Part shown: positions 26,146 through 34,959 of the stretch, piece after piece
How positions within the stretch are numbered: position 1 is the stretch's first letter
Layout of the letters: each line of letters opens with the position of its first letter
Assembly: GCF_009695635.1 (NCBI RefSeq)
Contig: NZ_VUNN01000014.1
Location: 1-60,058 of the forward strand
Length of the DNA: 60,058 nt
Source: Bullifex porci
GTDB lineage: Bacteria > Spirochaetota > Spirochaetia > Sphaerochaetales > Sphaerochaetaceae
Reading direction: 5' to 3'
Notes under the pieces: generated by a model
What the model saw: the letters and a program-made list of their open reading frames with translations, nothing else
The model's database searches: none
Told to the model about the DNA's origin: nothing
Made by a program: the position numbers and the translations under genes

Positions 26146-26951
26146 ACTAGTGGTATTGCACCTGCCTTTGAGATAATTGGGGCAGCTTCACTGCTAAGAG
26201 ACCAATCGAAGAACTTCTGTGCTGTTGCACTTAAAGCCTTATTCTCTACTGTAACCATTACAAAAGGACGCTGAACCTTGTAGCTACCATCCTTAATTGT
26301 GTATTCGCTAGGTGCAACGCCATCTACGCTTACAGCCTTAACATTAGACTTTACAGAAGAGAGAGATGCATATCCAATTGCATTTTCATTTGATGCAACT
26401 GTTGCAATTACATCACCAGTACTTGTTAATTCCTGACGATATACACACTTATCACTTGTACCTGTGATAGACTCAAAACCATCTCTAGTACCAGATCCAG
26501 CTTCACGACCGATTACTACGATCTGGCTATCAGCACCACCTAACTCCTTCCAGTTAGTAATCTTACCTGTGAAGATATCAGATAAGTCACTTAAAGAAAG
26601 ATCTGAAATGTTATTACTTGGGTTTACAACAATTGCAATACCATCGATTGCAAGAACTGTGCCCTTTAAGCCGCTTGCAATCTCGCTATCCTTTAATGCT
26701 CTTGAAGAAAGACCGATATCGCATCTTCCTTCACTTACAGCCTGAATACCAGAAGAAGATCCTGTTGGGTTATATGTGAAATTTACACCCTGATTATTGC
26801 TCATAAAAGCTTCGCCTAATGAGCCAATTACCTTTTCCATTGATGTTGAACCATCTGTAGAAACACTACCTGCAGCTTCAGCTGCACCAGAAGCAAATAC
26901 ACTTGTGAGTGCTAATGTTACGATTAAAATAGATATAATAAGTTTTTTCAT
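26142..26951 (-). CDS. pstS: Phosphate-binding protein PstS
   Basis: 269-residue exported phosphate receptor. Signal peptide MKKLIISILIVTLALTSVFA, cut before SGAAEA; there is no lipobox Cys. The phosphate-binding motifs are DGSTSMEK, PTGSSSGIQAV, GLSSRALK and GREAGSGTRDGFE. The start at 26951 has GGAGG 8 bases upstream; the earlier ATG overlaps that site. First gene of the operon and preceded by candidate PhoB boxes. Confidence 0.94.
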   Translation of the reverse strand: MKKLIISILIVTLALTSVFASGAAEAAGSVSTDGSTSMEKVIGSLGEAFMSNNQGVNFTYNPTGSSSGIQAVSEGRCDIGLSSRALKDSEIASGLKGTVLAIDGIAIVVNPSNNISDLSLSDLSDIFTGKITNWKELGGADSQIVVIGREAGSGTRDGFESITGTSDKCVYRQELTSTGDVIATVASNENAIGYASLSSVKSNVKAVSVDGVAPSEYTIKDGSYKVQRPFVMVTVENKALSATAQKFFDWSLSSEAAPIISKAGAIPLV

Positions 26952-27012
26952 TTTTATATCCTCCATGTGTTCGAAGAATATAATAGGATTGTGAAATCAA
27001 AAGGGTATAAAT

Positions 27013-27029
27013 TGTAAAATAATAGTAAA
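27013..27029 (-). promoter_or_regulatory. Candidate Pho box upstream of pstS
   Basis: On the minus strand TTTACT (27029-27024) and TTTACA (27018-27013) are direct repeats with an 11-base period, the geometry of PhoB/PhoP sites. The region is very AT-rich, so chance occurrence is possible. Confidence 0.35.
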
Positions 27030-27127
27030 ATAAATAAATATATTTAATATTTATAAATACAATAATAGCCTTCTAAAATGCCAAGACGTAAAAACTCACG
27101 AATAATCTATCGTAAATACAAAAAGCC

Positions 27128-28459
27128 TCATTCCAATATAAAAGGAAGAAGATAGAATGGTTTTAAAAATAGTTCGCCTTTTTTACCTGAATCCTTTTGA
27201 GAAAGTATATATGAGTGTAGAATCTGTTTCGAGTATTTTTGACAAAAAGCGGTTATGGATTCATGCTTTCCCATACCAGATGATTTAACTTCAAAGGCGA
27301 TGATCTTACTTCCTTTCGAAATTAGGAAATCCACCTCATAATAATGAGTACTGTCTTTTTTTTCCCAGGTATGGTAATAGAGTTCTCTTCCCGAAGCAGT
27401 AATCATCTGTGCAACAAGGTTTTCATATAGAAAGCCTAGGTTAGAAGGCAGTTTATCAGAAAGAAGCTTTGAGTAAATAATATTCTCTGTTTCTGGTCTA
27501 TCCATAAACATCTGAGTGACAAAAAGTCCAGTATCTGCACAATAAAGCTTATACGAGTCAAAATCCTTTGTATCACATAAGCTAACACCAGGATCTGTTG
27601 TATTATAACAAGGAATAACCGTCTTTGAATCGATTAGGTTGTAAAGAAATTCTTCTGTCTTTGCATTGTTCCTCTTCTCGATTGCAGTTGAGATTCTATA
27701 CTTTTTAGCACCCATCGCTAGCTGAGCTGGTATTGACTTATACATCATAGACATCCTACCAGAGGCATCCAGCCTTCTGAAATCTTCCTCGTATAAGTTT
27801 ATAATCTGCCTTTTGATAGCATCTATCTGAGTAAAGTTTTTTCCCTCTACATAGGCTTCTACAGCCTGAGGCATTCCGCCAACAGCCATATAAATCCTAA
27901 GATCACGCATCAGCTTACGATTAGTTGATTGACCTAATCCTTTATCAGAGCAGGAGAGATTTCTCAAAATCTCATAGTTATTGCCTGTAGCAAGGCAGAA
28001 TTCCTCATAGTCCATAGGATATACTTCAATCTTCATCTCCTCAGAAGGAATCAAAATATCCTTTACATTCTTTTTTATTGAAATTAGGGAACCTGTTTCT
28101 AAGTAGTGATATCTTCCATCATGTACAAGATGCTTGATGGCCTGCCTTGCCTTAGGAAAAAGCTGTACTTCATCAAAAATAATAAGAGACTTATTCTTAT
28201 AGAGCGTTACTCCTGTCTCTGACTGAAGGCGAAGAAAGAAAATATCTAGATTTCCAATATCTTCAAAAATCTTTTTTATGCTTTGTGATTCTTTTGAAAA
28301 ATCAATAAGGATATAAGACTGATACTCATTTTTTGCAAAGCATTCTGCTATTGTTGATTTACCTACTCGTCTTGCTCCTTCCAGCATGACAGCATATTTA
28401 TCAGCAAAATCATTTTTCCACTTCAATAACATATCATAGGCTTTTCTTTTGAAATACAT
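27128..28459 (-). CDS. AAA ATPase with C-terminal DUF4143 (copy A)
   Basis: 443-residue protein of the large DUF4143 group. The N-terminal ATPase has Walker A GARRVGKST near 28-36, Walker B LIIFDEVQLFPKA near 90 and sensor YLETGSLISI. The C-terminal domain is nuclease-like (DSTHYYEVDFLI followed by IIAFEVKSS: D-x(n)-E-x-K as in PD-(D/E)XK folds). Function is unproven; roles in toxin-antitoxin-like or defence behaviour have been suggested for the family. Four direct repeats of 32-33 bp precede the start. Two further members (copies B and C) are in this window. Confidence 0.88.
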   Translation of the reverse strand: MYFKRKAYDMLLKWKNDFADKYAVMLEGARRVGKSTIAECFAKNEYQSYILIDFSKESQSIKKIFEDIGNLDIFFLRLQSETGVTLYKNKSLIIFDEVQLFPKARQAIKHLVHDGRYHYLETGSLISIKKNVKDILIPSEEMKIEVYPMDYEEFCLATGNNYEILRNLSCSDKGLGQSTNRKLMRDLRIYMAVGGMPQAVEAYVEGKNFTQIDAIKRQIINLYEEDFRRLDASGRMSMMYKSIPAQLAMGAKKYRISTAIEKRNNAKTEEFLYNLIDSKTVIPCYNTTDPGVSLCDTKDFDSYKLYCADTGLFVTQMFMDRPETENIIYSKLLSDKLPSNLGFLYENLVAQMITASGRELYYHTWEKKDSTHYYEVDFLISKGSKIIAFEVKSSGMGKHESITAFCQKYSKQILHSYILSQKDSGKKGELFLKPFYLLPFILE

Positions 28460-28475
28460 GCTTTATAACCCCTAA

Positions 28476-28597
28476 TATACATTTCTTCAATATTAATTAT
28501 AAGAAATATGTACATTTCTTCAAGATTATTTTTTGATAAATTGTACGTTTCTTCAAGATTATTTTTTATAAATTGTACGTTTCTTCAAGATTTTTAA
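28476..28597 (-). repeat. Four direct repeats (period 32-33 bp) upstream of DUF4143 copy A
   Basis: Plus-strand consensus TAC[AG]TTTCTTCAAGATTA, at 28478, 28511, 28544 and 28576. The first copy is the least exact. The period is close to three helical turns, so all copies face the same side of DNA. They lie 19-140 bases before the start codon, where a regulator, perhaps the gene product itself, could bind. Confidence 0.85.
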
Positions 28598-28921
28598 TAA
28601 ATAATGTACCTATCCCCTGTAGCTGAGGCTATAATTACAGCTATTTTTATGAGCAATAATTTACATGATGGATAAAACTAAATGCTTTGAAGAAATTTAC
28701 TTGAGAAAAGGATTTAAAGTTTTTCAATAAAAATTAATTAAATATTTTTAACAGCCTTTTTATGGGTAGAAATATGCTTTGTTAACATCAAAGTCATTCA
28801 TTTTGAAAAATAAGACTTTGTAGTACCAATCTCCTCTAAAGTTATACCTAGTTAAAGATGAGGATACTATACAGTACACGCTCTTTATCGAAGTTTTTTA
28901 TAATATCTCAGTAAGTTTGCT
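28598..28921. other. AT-rich intergenic stretch
   Basis: No recognised gene, RNA or repeat beyond a last GTAC that continues the phase of the upstream repeat array at about 28607. Confidence 0.6.
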
Positions 28922-28960
28922 AAAAAATAAAAAACCCTAGAGTTTTGTGCTCCAGGGCTT
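28922..28960 (-). terminator. Terminator of the rpsD transcript
   Basis: On the minus strand AAGCCCTGGAG pairs with CTCTAGGGTT (loop CACAAAA) and is followed by TTTTATTTTTTA. Confidence 0.8.
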
Positions 28961-29121
28961 TGTCTCTCTTTAATCCTGTCTTTGATCGCTCTTTGTTTTT
29001 GAGGGCAGCCGTCAAAGAACGGTGAGGTGTAAATCCAGTATTGGGAATGGTGGATATACTACTCTGTTTCCAGTATGTGGCCAGGTTTCCTCTGACAAGA
29101 TAAATGAAAACTAAAAAGTTA
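28961..29121 (-). other. 160-base 3' untranslated region of rpsD
   Basis: Between the rpsD stop and its terminator lie about 160 bases with no matching protein. It is less AT-rich than most intergenic DNA here and contains the short direct repeats CATACTGG and AATACTGG. It could hold a 3'-UTR-derived small RNA; I could not match it to 6S, SRP or RNase P RNA. Confidence 0.3.
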
Positions 29122-29715
29122 TTATTTGCTGTAGTACTCAACAACGTACTGGTCGTTAACTTCTACAGGAATCTCGCTTCTTTCAGGAAGTCTTGTGAAC
29201 TTACCAGAGAACTCGTCCTCATTCTTCTCAAAATATGGAAGATTGAAGTTTGGATGACCAAGGAAGCAGTCTCTGAAGTGCTCGTTCTTTCTTGAGCTCT
29301 CCTTGAGTGAAACTACATCGCCGACCTTGAGTTCGTATGATGGGATATCAACCTTCTTGCCGTTAACCAAGATGTGTCCGTGTGAAACAAGCTGGCGAGC
29401 AAGACGGATAGAGTTACCGAAACCAATGCGGTAAACTGCGTTATCAAGTCTTCTTTCGAGCTGAATAACAAGTGCATCACCTGTCATCATATCGCTCTTA
29501 AGAGCCTTTTCATAGTAGTGGTGAAGCTGTCTCTCAAGAACACCATAATAAGCCTTGAGCTTCTGCTTCTCTGTGAGCTGCTTACTGTATTCAGTAGGCT
29601 TCTTTCTCTTTGCGAATGCTGGTGAACCAGCTCTCTTCATTGCCTTGGGATGTCCACATACATTAACACCAAGTCTTCTGCACTGCTTAAATCTAGGAGC
29701 CATGTTTCTTGCCAT
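29122..29715 (-). CDS. rpsD: 30S ribosomal protein S4
   Basis: 197-residue primary rRNA-binding protein. [19 protein letters not shown] is the conserved start, and the S4 RNA-binding domain is at about 90-155 ([40 protein letters not shown]). The cysteine pattern of zinc-binding S4 proteins is not complete. GGAGG precedes the ATG. It is encoded alone, outside a ribosomal operon, as in several spirochaetes and Firmicutes. Confidence 0.97.
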   Translation of the reverse strand: MARNMAPRFKQCRRLGVNVCGHPKAMKRAGSPAFAKRKKPTEYSKQLTEKQKLKAYYGVLERQLHHYYEKALKSDMMTGDALVIQLERRLDNAVYRIGFGNSIRLARQLVSHGHILVNGKKVDIPSYELKVGDVVSLKESSRKNEHFRDCFLGHPNFNLPYFEKNEDEFSGKFTRLPERSEIPVEVNDQYVVEYYSK

Positions 29716-29803
29716 AGATTTATACCCTCCGAAAAATTATAATGACGCTAGCAAAAAAACCAGCTTGGATAGAATACAAAATATAATGCTTCAGCGTCAA
29801 TAG

Positions 29804-30412
29804 TTATTTAATTACTAACACCCGAGTTGGATAGAAAAATTTCATAATTTTCTCTGAGAAAATAACACCTAAAATCTCATTAGTAGTTCCATAGTGGTTA
29901 ACAGCTAAGCCAACAATTGAAAAAAATAGTAGCGGAATATAGATAATACAAAGAGTAAATGTAAGACTTTGGTATTTTTCACCATTAATAGCTACACTAC
30001 ACTCTAAGGGTGGAAGAATAAAATGGGCAAAGATAACACCTAAAAGCCCCCAAAAGAGAGAGTATATTAGATTAACTCTTCCATCTATATTTAAAAAATG
30101 TGAGGAGTAGTCCCAGCTAATAGTGTTAAAAAGTAGCTCCTCAAGGTATGAAAACAAAAACTCTGAAATTGTACAGCTAATAAGTGCAAATATATAAATT
30201 GAAAATAAACTCTTATGCTTTAAAGCATAAAGTGTAATTAAAAGAGCTCCTAAGCCATATATTGGATTACACAAAGGGAAAAACATCACGCCACTCTTCC
30301 ACTGTAGTGATCCACGTATTAAATATGTCCAAAGAGTTTCCCAAATACCACCAATAGTGCCACCTAGGAAAAAGACTGTAATTAAAAGATTTTCCTTATA
30401 TTCCTTATTCAT
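29804..30412 (-). CDS. CmpB-type membrane protein (annotated putative ABC transporter permease)
   Basis: About 202 residues with five or six hydrophobic helices. The motif GGTIGGIWETLWTYLIRGS and NPIYGLGALLIT are those of the ABC_trans_CmpB family, whose transport role is unproven. The start is at 30412: GGAG lies 7 bases upstream. That GGAG is also the last base-paired arm of the terminator hairpin behind ychF, and the spacer is the T run, so translation depends on transcripts that pass the terminator. Confidence 0.75.
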   Translation of the reverse strand: MNKEYKENLLITVFFLGGTIGGIWETLWTYLIRGSLQWKSGVMFFPLCNPIYGLGALLITLYALKHKSLFSIYIFALISCTISEFLFSYLEELLFNTISWDYSSHFLNIDGRVNLIYSLFWGLLGVIFAHFILPPLECSVAINGEKYQSLTFTLCIIYIPLLFFSIVGLAVNHYGTTNEILGVIFSEKIMKFFYPTRVLVIK

Positions 30413-30413
30413 C

Positions 30414-30457
30414 AAAAAACTCCACATGTATAGATGCATAATCTATGCCATGTGGAG
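30414..30457 (-). terminator. Terminator after ychF, overlapping the next gene's ribosome binding site
   Basis: CTCCACATG (30420-30428) pairs perfectly with CATGTGGAG (30449-30457) around an inner TAGAT/ATCTA stem; six Ts follow on the minus strand (30419-30414). The GGAG at the foot of the stem serves as Shine-Dalgarno for the ATG at 30412. Confidence 0.8.
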
Positions 30458-30477
30458 CTTTTAGTATTTTTTACCAA

Positions 30478-31584
30478 CTAGTTATTAAATCTGAAGTGCA
30501 TGATGTCGCCATCCTGAACGACATAATCCTTACCCTCAAGGCGAAGCTTACCAGCCTCCTTAACCTTTAGCTCAGAGCCATAGGTAAATAAATCCTCACA
30601 GTTATAAACCTCAGCCTTAATAAAGCCCTTCTCAAAGTCTGTATGAATTACACCAGCACATCTTGGAGCCTTATCACCTGCATGGAAGGTCCAAGCTCTA
30701 TCCTCATCAGAGCCCGCAGTAAAGAAGGTTCTTAAGCCCAAGGTCTCATATGCGCTTCTAATTAAATGGTTTAAACCACTTTCCTCAAGTCCAACAGCCT
30801 CTAAGAACTCATTCTTCTCCTCTTGAGTATCTAGAGCGGCTATCTCACTCTCAATTTTTCCACAGATAACTACTACCTTAGAGCCTTCCTTAGCAGCAAT
30901 TTCCTTTACTGTCTTAACGTAATCATTTTCCTCTAGAATAGAGTCCTCATCTACATTACAAACATAGATAACAGGCTTCATAGTAATTAAGTGAAGATCA
31001 TAAAGAGCCTTTATCTCATCCTCATCTGTAATAACAGAGCGTGCCTGTATACCCTCAGAGAGAGCTGCCTTAAGCTTATCTAAAATTGGAAGATAAAACT
31101 CATTTTCCTTCTGCTGCTCTTTATTTACTCTACCCATTCTACTCTGCTTTTCATATCGCTTTTCAACGGTCTCTAAATCTGCAAGAGCAAGCTCAATATT
31201 AATTGTCTCAATATCATTAGTTGGATCAATTCTTCCATCAACATGGATAATATCACTATTATCAAAGCATCTAACAACATGAGCAAGAACTCCTACTTCA
31301 CGAATAGATGCTAAAAATCTATTACCAAGGCCCTCACCCTTACTTGCACCCTTTACTAAGCCCGCAATATCTACAAACTCAACAGTTGCAGGAATTACCT
31401 TTGCAGGTGGAATAAGCTCTACAATCTTATCTAATCTTTTATCTGGAACAGCTACCATTCCGATGTTTGGGTCGATTGTACAGAAAGGATAGTTTGCAGC
31501 CTCTGCTGGAGCAGAGGTTACTGCTGAAAATATAGTTGATTTACCGACGTTGGGAAGTCCAACGATACCACAGTTTAATGCCAT
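30478..31584 (-). CDS. ychF: Redox-regulated ATPase YchF (Obg family)
   Basis: 368-residue P-loop protein that hydrolyses ATP rather than GTP and associates with ribosomes; it is a regulator of oxidative stress and translation. G1 GLPNVGKST near residue 8, G3 DIAGLVKGA and the altered G4 region NVDE are visible, and a TGS domain forms the last 85 residues (TFFTAGSDEDRAWTFH through MHFRFNN). It is divergent from hflX. Confidence 0.96.
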   Translation of the reverse strand: MALNCGIVGLPNVGKSTIFSAVTSAPAEAANYPFCTIDPNIGMVAVPDKRLDKIVELIPPAKVIPATVEFVDIAGLVKGASKGEGLGNRFLASIREVGVLAHVVRCFDNSDIIHVDGRIDPTNDIETINIELALADLETVEKRYEKQSRMGRVNKEQQKENEFYLPILDKLKAALSEGIQARSVITDEDEIKALYDLHLITMKPVIYVCNVDEDSILEENDYVKTVKEIAAKEGSKVVVICGKIESEIAALDTQEEKNEFLEAVGLEESGLNHLIRSAYETLGLRTFFTAGSDEDRAWTFHAGDKAPRCAGVIHTDFEKGFIKAEVYNCEDLFTYGSELKVKEAGKLRLEGKDYVVQDGDIMHFRFNN

Positions 31585-31624
31585 TATTTTAACCTCTCTG
31601 AAAGATTAATCCAAAACAGCACTC

Positions 31625-31653
31625 TTCACAATACCCTACAGTTTCGTTAACAT
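31625..31653 (+). promoter_or_regulatory. Promoter of hflX
   Basis: TTCACA (31625-31630), 17-base spacer, TAACAT (31648-31653), then 9 bases to the ATG at 31663. No Shine-Dalgarno sequence is present. Confidence 0.6.
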
Positions 31654-31662
31654 TACTTAAAA

Positions 31663-32880
31663 ATGATCGAAACACAGGATAGTAAGAAAAAAGCTTTATT
31701 AGTAATCCCTATCGAGGATATTAATGATAGCAAGCTAAGAATAGATGAATTATCGTCCCTAGTAAAAACTATGGGACTAGAGGTGCTATCAGCTATTGTC
31801 TTTAAAATCAGAGAGTTTAATAGTGCTACTATGCTCGGTAAGGGACAATTAGAGGAGCTTAAGGATAATATTCTATACTTTGAATGTGACTGTGTAATCT
31901 TTGACACATCTCTTTCTCCAAGAGTATTAAGGAACCTAGAGAATGAGCTTGATATCTGTGTTATCGATAGAGAGGAAGTAATATTACAAATCTTTGCTGA
32001 TAGAGCTCAAACTAAGGAAGCTAAGCTTCAGGTTGCGCTTGCAAGAAGCGAGTACTCACTTCCTCGCTTACGTCGTCGCTGGGAGGATTTATCACAGCAG
32101 AGAGGTGGTGTTAGAGGAAGCAAGGGCTCAGGAGAAAGACAGCTAGAGCTAGATAAAAGAAGCTTAAGTGAGAAGATAGTTGCTTTAAAAAGAGAGCTTG
32201 AGGAAGTAAAGAAAATAAGAAAAACTCAAAGAAAGAGTAGAGAGAAAAAGGATGCATACTCATTTGCATTAGTTGGCTATACAAATGCAGGAAAGAGCTC
32301 CTTATTAAATTTATTAACTAATGCAAATACATTAGTTGAGGATAAGTTTTTTGCAACGCTCGACCCAACTACTAGACAATTTAAGCTTAAAAATAGAATA
32401 GATGTAACTCTTACCGATACTGTAGGCTTTGTCTCAAATCTTCCACACCACCTAATAAGTGCCTTTTCATCAACTCTAGAGGAGGCTAAATATGCAGATA
32501 CACTAATAATAGTTATCGATTTGGCTAATCCTGACTGTGAAAGGTGCCAGGAAACAACGCTGGAGGTTTTAGCCTCTCTAGGAGCTGGAGATAATGATAA
32601 AATAATCGTCTTTAATAAAATCGATAATATAGCAAATGATATTGCATATCAGCGCTTAAAGGTTAGTTATCCAAACCACATCGAAATAAGTGTTAAGGAA
32701 AGGAAGAATATCGATTTACTATTAGATGAGATGTATAAAAGAGTATTAGAGACGAAAAAACGCTCTACCATTTATCTTCCTCCTGAAGATGGTAAAGCGC
32801 TTAGTGAAATATATCGAAAATACACAGTACTTTCCTGTACCTATGAAAATGATAATCTAAAAGTTGAGTATCTAACCTAA
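31663..32880 (+). CDS. hflX: Ribosome-associated GTPase HflX
   Basis: 405-residue GTPase that splits stalled ribosomes, notably in heat stress. The HflX domain (about 1-195) contains the glycine-rich SQQRGGVRGSKGSGERQLELD linker region; the G domain follows with G1 GYTNAGKSS near 204, G3 DTVGF and G4 NKID. The 3' end overlaps the convergent P-II-like gene by 9 bases. Confidence 0.94.
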   Translation: MIETQDSKKKALLVIPIEDINDSKLRIDELSSLVKTMGLEVLSAIVFKIREFNSATMLGKGQLEELKDNILYFECDCVIFDTSLSPRVLRNLENELDICVIDREEVILQIFADRAQTKEAKLQVALARSEYSLPRLRRRWEDLSQQRGGVRGSKGSGERQLELDKRSLSEKIVALKRELEEVKKIRKTQRKSREKKDAYSFALVGYTNAGKSSLLNLLTNANTLVEDKFFATLDPTTRQFKLKNRIDVTLTDTVGFVSNLPHHLISAFSSTLEEAKYADTLIIVIDLANPDCERCQETTLEVLASLGAGDNDKIIVFNKIDNIANDIAYQRLKVSYPNHIEISVKERKNIDLLLDEMYKRVLETKKRSTIYLPPEDGKALSEIYRKYTVLSCTYENDNLKVEYLT

Positions 32881-33471
32881 GTTAACAAAGTCTCTAACAG
32901 GAATTGAGAACATAATACCCATACCCTTCTTCTTTAATATCTCCATATCCCCGATAGCTCTTTTAACGCTTTCGGCCTTTTCCCTTTCAATCACGATCAT
33001 TATTATTTCCTTTTCAGGAACTAGCGGAGTTCCAAAGAACTTTACATCCTGCTCTGTAGAGGTTCCTCTAGCTGAGATAACAGTACCACCATTAGCACCT
33101 GCTCTTCTAGCAACTGCCATAATATCATCGCTATAGCCATCTTGGCAGATAACCTCTATCATCTCATATTTTACTTCCTGCATCTCATCCTCCCCATCAA
33201 AGCCTCTCATACAATCTAAAAGTAAAGCAACACCACTTACCTTTACTCCTCTACAGCTAGCTAAAATACTATCCTTAATGTCCTTACCAATTACCGAGAG
33301 TAAAACTTCCTTTTTACTATCCCCAAGTCCTAAGGCCGCCATGATAGAGTTAGTTGCTGTTCCTCTAGCTTGAATTATCGAGCCCCCAGGAGCGCCAGCT
33401 TCCCTAGCTTTCTTCATTAATGGGGAAGCTTCTCCCTTCTTAACTATTGCAATTAGTGTATAGCTATTCAT
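32872..33471 (-). CDS. Tandem P-II-like signalling protein
   Basis: 199 residues formed by two P-II-like units: about 1-90 (YTLIAIVKKGEASPLMKKAREAGAPGGSIIQARGT) and 105-199 (YEMIEVICQDGYSDDIMAVARRAGANGGTVISARGTST). Both carry the A-G-A-x-G-G-x-[IV]-I-x-A-R-G-T pattern, the B-loop-like nucleotide site of P-II relatives. The classical uridylylated T-loop Tyr is not recognisable. It overlaps the DUF1538 membrane protein by 8 bases and presumably gates it. Confidence 0.85.
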   Translation of the reverse strand: MNSYTLIAIVKKGEASPLMKKAREAGAPGGSIIQARGTATNSIMAALGLGDSKKEVLLSVIGKDIKDSILASCRGVKVSGVALLLDCMRGFDGEDEMQEVKYEMIEVICQDGYSDDIMAVARRAGANGGTVISARGTSTEQDVKFFGTPLVPEKEIIMIVIEREKAESVKRAIGDMEILKKKGMGIMFSIPVRDFVNLG

Positions 33472-34894
33472 TTTTCTTCCCCTTCTTTAAAGTAAGTCTA
33501 TAGATAAGACCAAGTACCTCGATACATAGAATTGGCATCATAGCAATAAAGGCTATAAGACCAAAGGATGCATCTGAGCTTCCTCCTGCGGCTCCAATAG
33601 CATATGGAAGCAAAAACGCTGAGCTCATTGGTCCTGTTGCAACACCACCAGAGTCAAAGGCTATTGCTGAGAATAGCTTTGGAGTAAAAAGCATTAAGAT
33701 AAGTATAACAGCATAACAAGGAATAATGAAAACTAAAATTGGTAAATGGAATACCGAGCGAGTTAAACCAAGCATAACTGCAATAGAGACAGCGACACAT
33801 AGAGTAACCATCATTAAACTCTTTTTTATTGAACCCTGACTTACATCCTCAACCTGCTCTGTTAATACCCAAATTGCTGGCTCAGCTAATACAACACACG
33901 AGCCTAGAACACCACCAAGTAAAACTAATAATGGTTTAGAGAACTCAGCTAGAGTTGCTCCTAAGGTATTTGCAATTTGTGAGAATGAGAACTCAACTCC
34001 ACAGGAAAATAGTACAAGTCCTACATAAGCATAAAGCATACCTAAGAACATCCTTAAAGCCTTATGAAATGGTAGCTTCATAAAGAATAGCTGCATAATA
34101 ACGCATACTGCAAAGATCGGAATGAATGATATTCCCGTTGATTTAAAGCACGATAATAGGATCTGGAAAAATCCATGTGAAGCGCTATCAGCTACACTTG
34201 CACCAGCACTTTCAACATTAATAAAGGTTCCTAATACCATTACAGCTAGTATAGGTCCAATCGAAGAGAGTGCGACATAACCAAACTCACTCTCCTCATC
34301 CTTACCTCTTACCTTAGCAAGACCCATACCAAGAGCCATTATAAATGGTACACTCATTGGGCCCGTTGTTGCTCCACCTGCATCAAAGCCAATTGAAACA
34401 AAGAATGGAGGCACAAATAGAGCTAAGATTAATACGATAGAGTATCCTACAAATAAAATAACCTTTAAAGGAAGGTGCAAAATAGTTCTAATTAATGAGA
34501 GCATTAAAAATAATGCAACTCCAGAGGCTATAGCAATTATTAATGTGCTTTCACTTAAGCTATTTGATATTTTAGCAACCTGCTTAGCTAAAACCTCTAC
34601 ATCTGGCTCTGCAACTGTAATGATAAAGCCAAGACATAAGCTAACTAAAATAATTAGTAAAAGGCTCCTAGATTTAGTTATTGTAGCACCTATCTTATTG
34701 CCAACAGGCATAAGACCATTATTTACACCAGTTAAAAACAATGTAAGCCCAAAGATAACACATAGGCATGAAATGCCAAAGTTTAATATTTCATTTACAC
34801 TTGACGATTTCAATAAAAGCGATAATATACTCGCTATTAGTGCGATGGGCAAAACAGATAGAGTTACTTCCTTAAGCTGTTTAAGTATATCCAC
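33464..34894 (-). CDS. DUF1538 membrane protein, probable P-II-controlled carrier
   Basis: 476 residues with about 12 membrane helices in two related halves. Each half has a conserved re-entrant-like motif, GFDAGGATTGPMSVPFI (about 170) and AFDSGGVATGPMSSAFL (about 415), and an earlier AEPDVEVL or AEPAIWVL motif. The inverted or tandem duplication is typical of secondary carriers; the substrate is unknown. It is followed with overlap by a tandem P-II-like protein, the usual genomic partner of this family. Confidence 0.85.
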   Translation of the reverse strand: MDILKQLKEVTLSVLPIALIASILSLLLKSSSVNEILNFGISCLCVIFGLTLFLTGVNNGLMPVGNKIGATITKSRSLLLIILVSLCLGFIITVAEPDVEVLAKQVAKISNSLSESTLIIAIASGVALFLMLSLIRTILHLPLKVILFVGYSIVLILALFVPPFFVSIGFDAGGATTGPMSVPFIMALGMGLAKVRGKDEESEFGYVALSSIGPILAVMVLGTFINVESAGASVADSASHGFFQILLSCFKSTGISFIPIFAVCVIMQLFFMKLPFHKALRMFLGMLYAYVGLVLFSCGVEFSFSQIANTLGATLAEFSKPLLVLLGGVLGSCVVLAEPAIWVLTEQVEDVSQGSIKKSLMMVTLCVAVSIAVMLGLTRSVFHLPILVFIIPCYAVILILMLFTPKLFSAIAFDSGGVATGPMSSAFLLPYAIGAAGGSSDASFGLIAFIAMMPILCIEVLGLIYRLTLKKGKKNE

Positions 34895-34959
34895 TATTTA
34901 TCCTTATATTTTGAGATTATCAAATTAAATATATCAAGCTTAAGATTAAAATGACAAGA

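Noticed and set aside
28476-28597. Evenly spaced repeats as a CRISPR array
   Set aside because: The interval between repeat cores is itself similar from copy to copy and AT-rich, the repeat is not CRISPR-like, and no cas gene is present. Better explained as an operator array.
28961-29121. 6S RNA gene
   Set aside because: Length would fit, but I could not draw the closing stem and central bubble convincingly.
28920-29144. 74-residue minus-strand reading frame behind rpsD
   Set aside because: It overlaps the rpsD end and the terminator, has no ribosome binding site and a composition unlike real proteins here.
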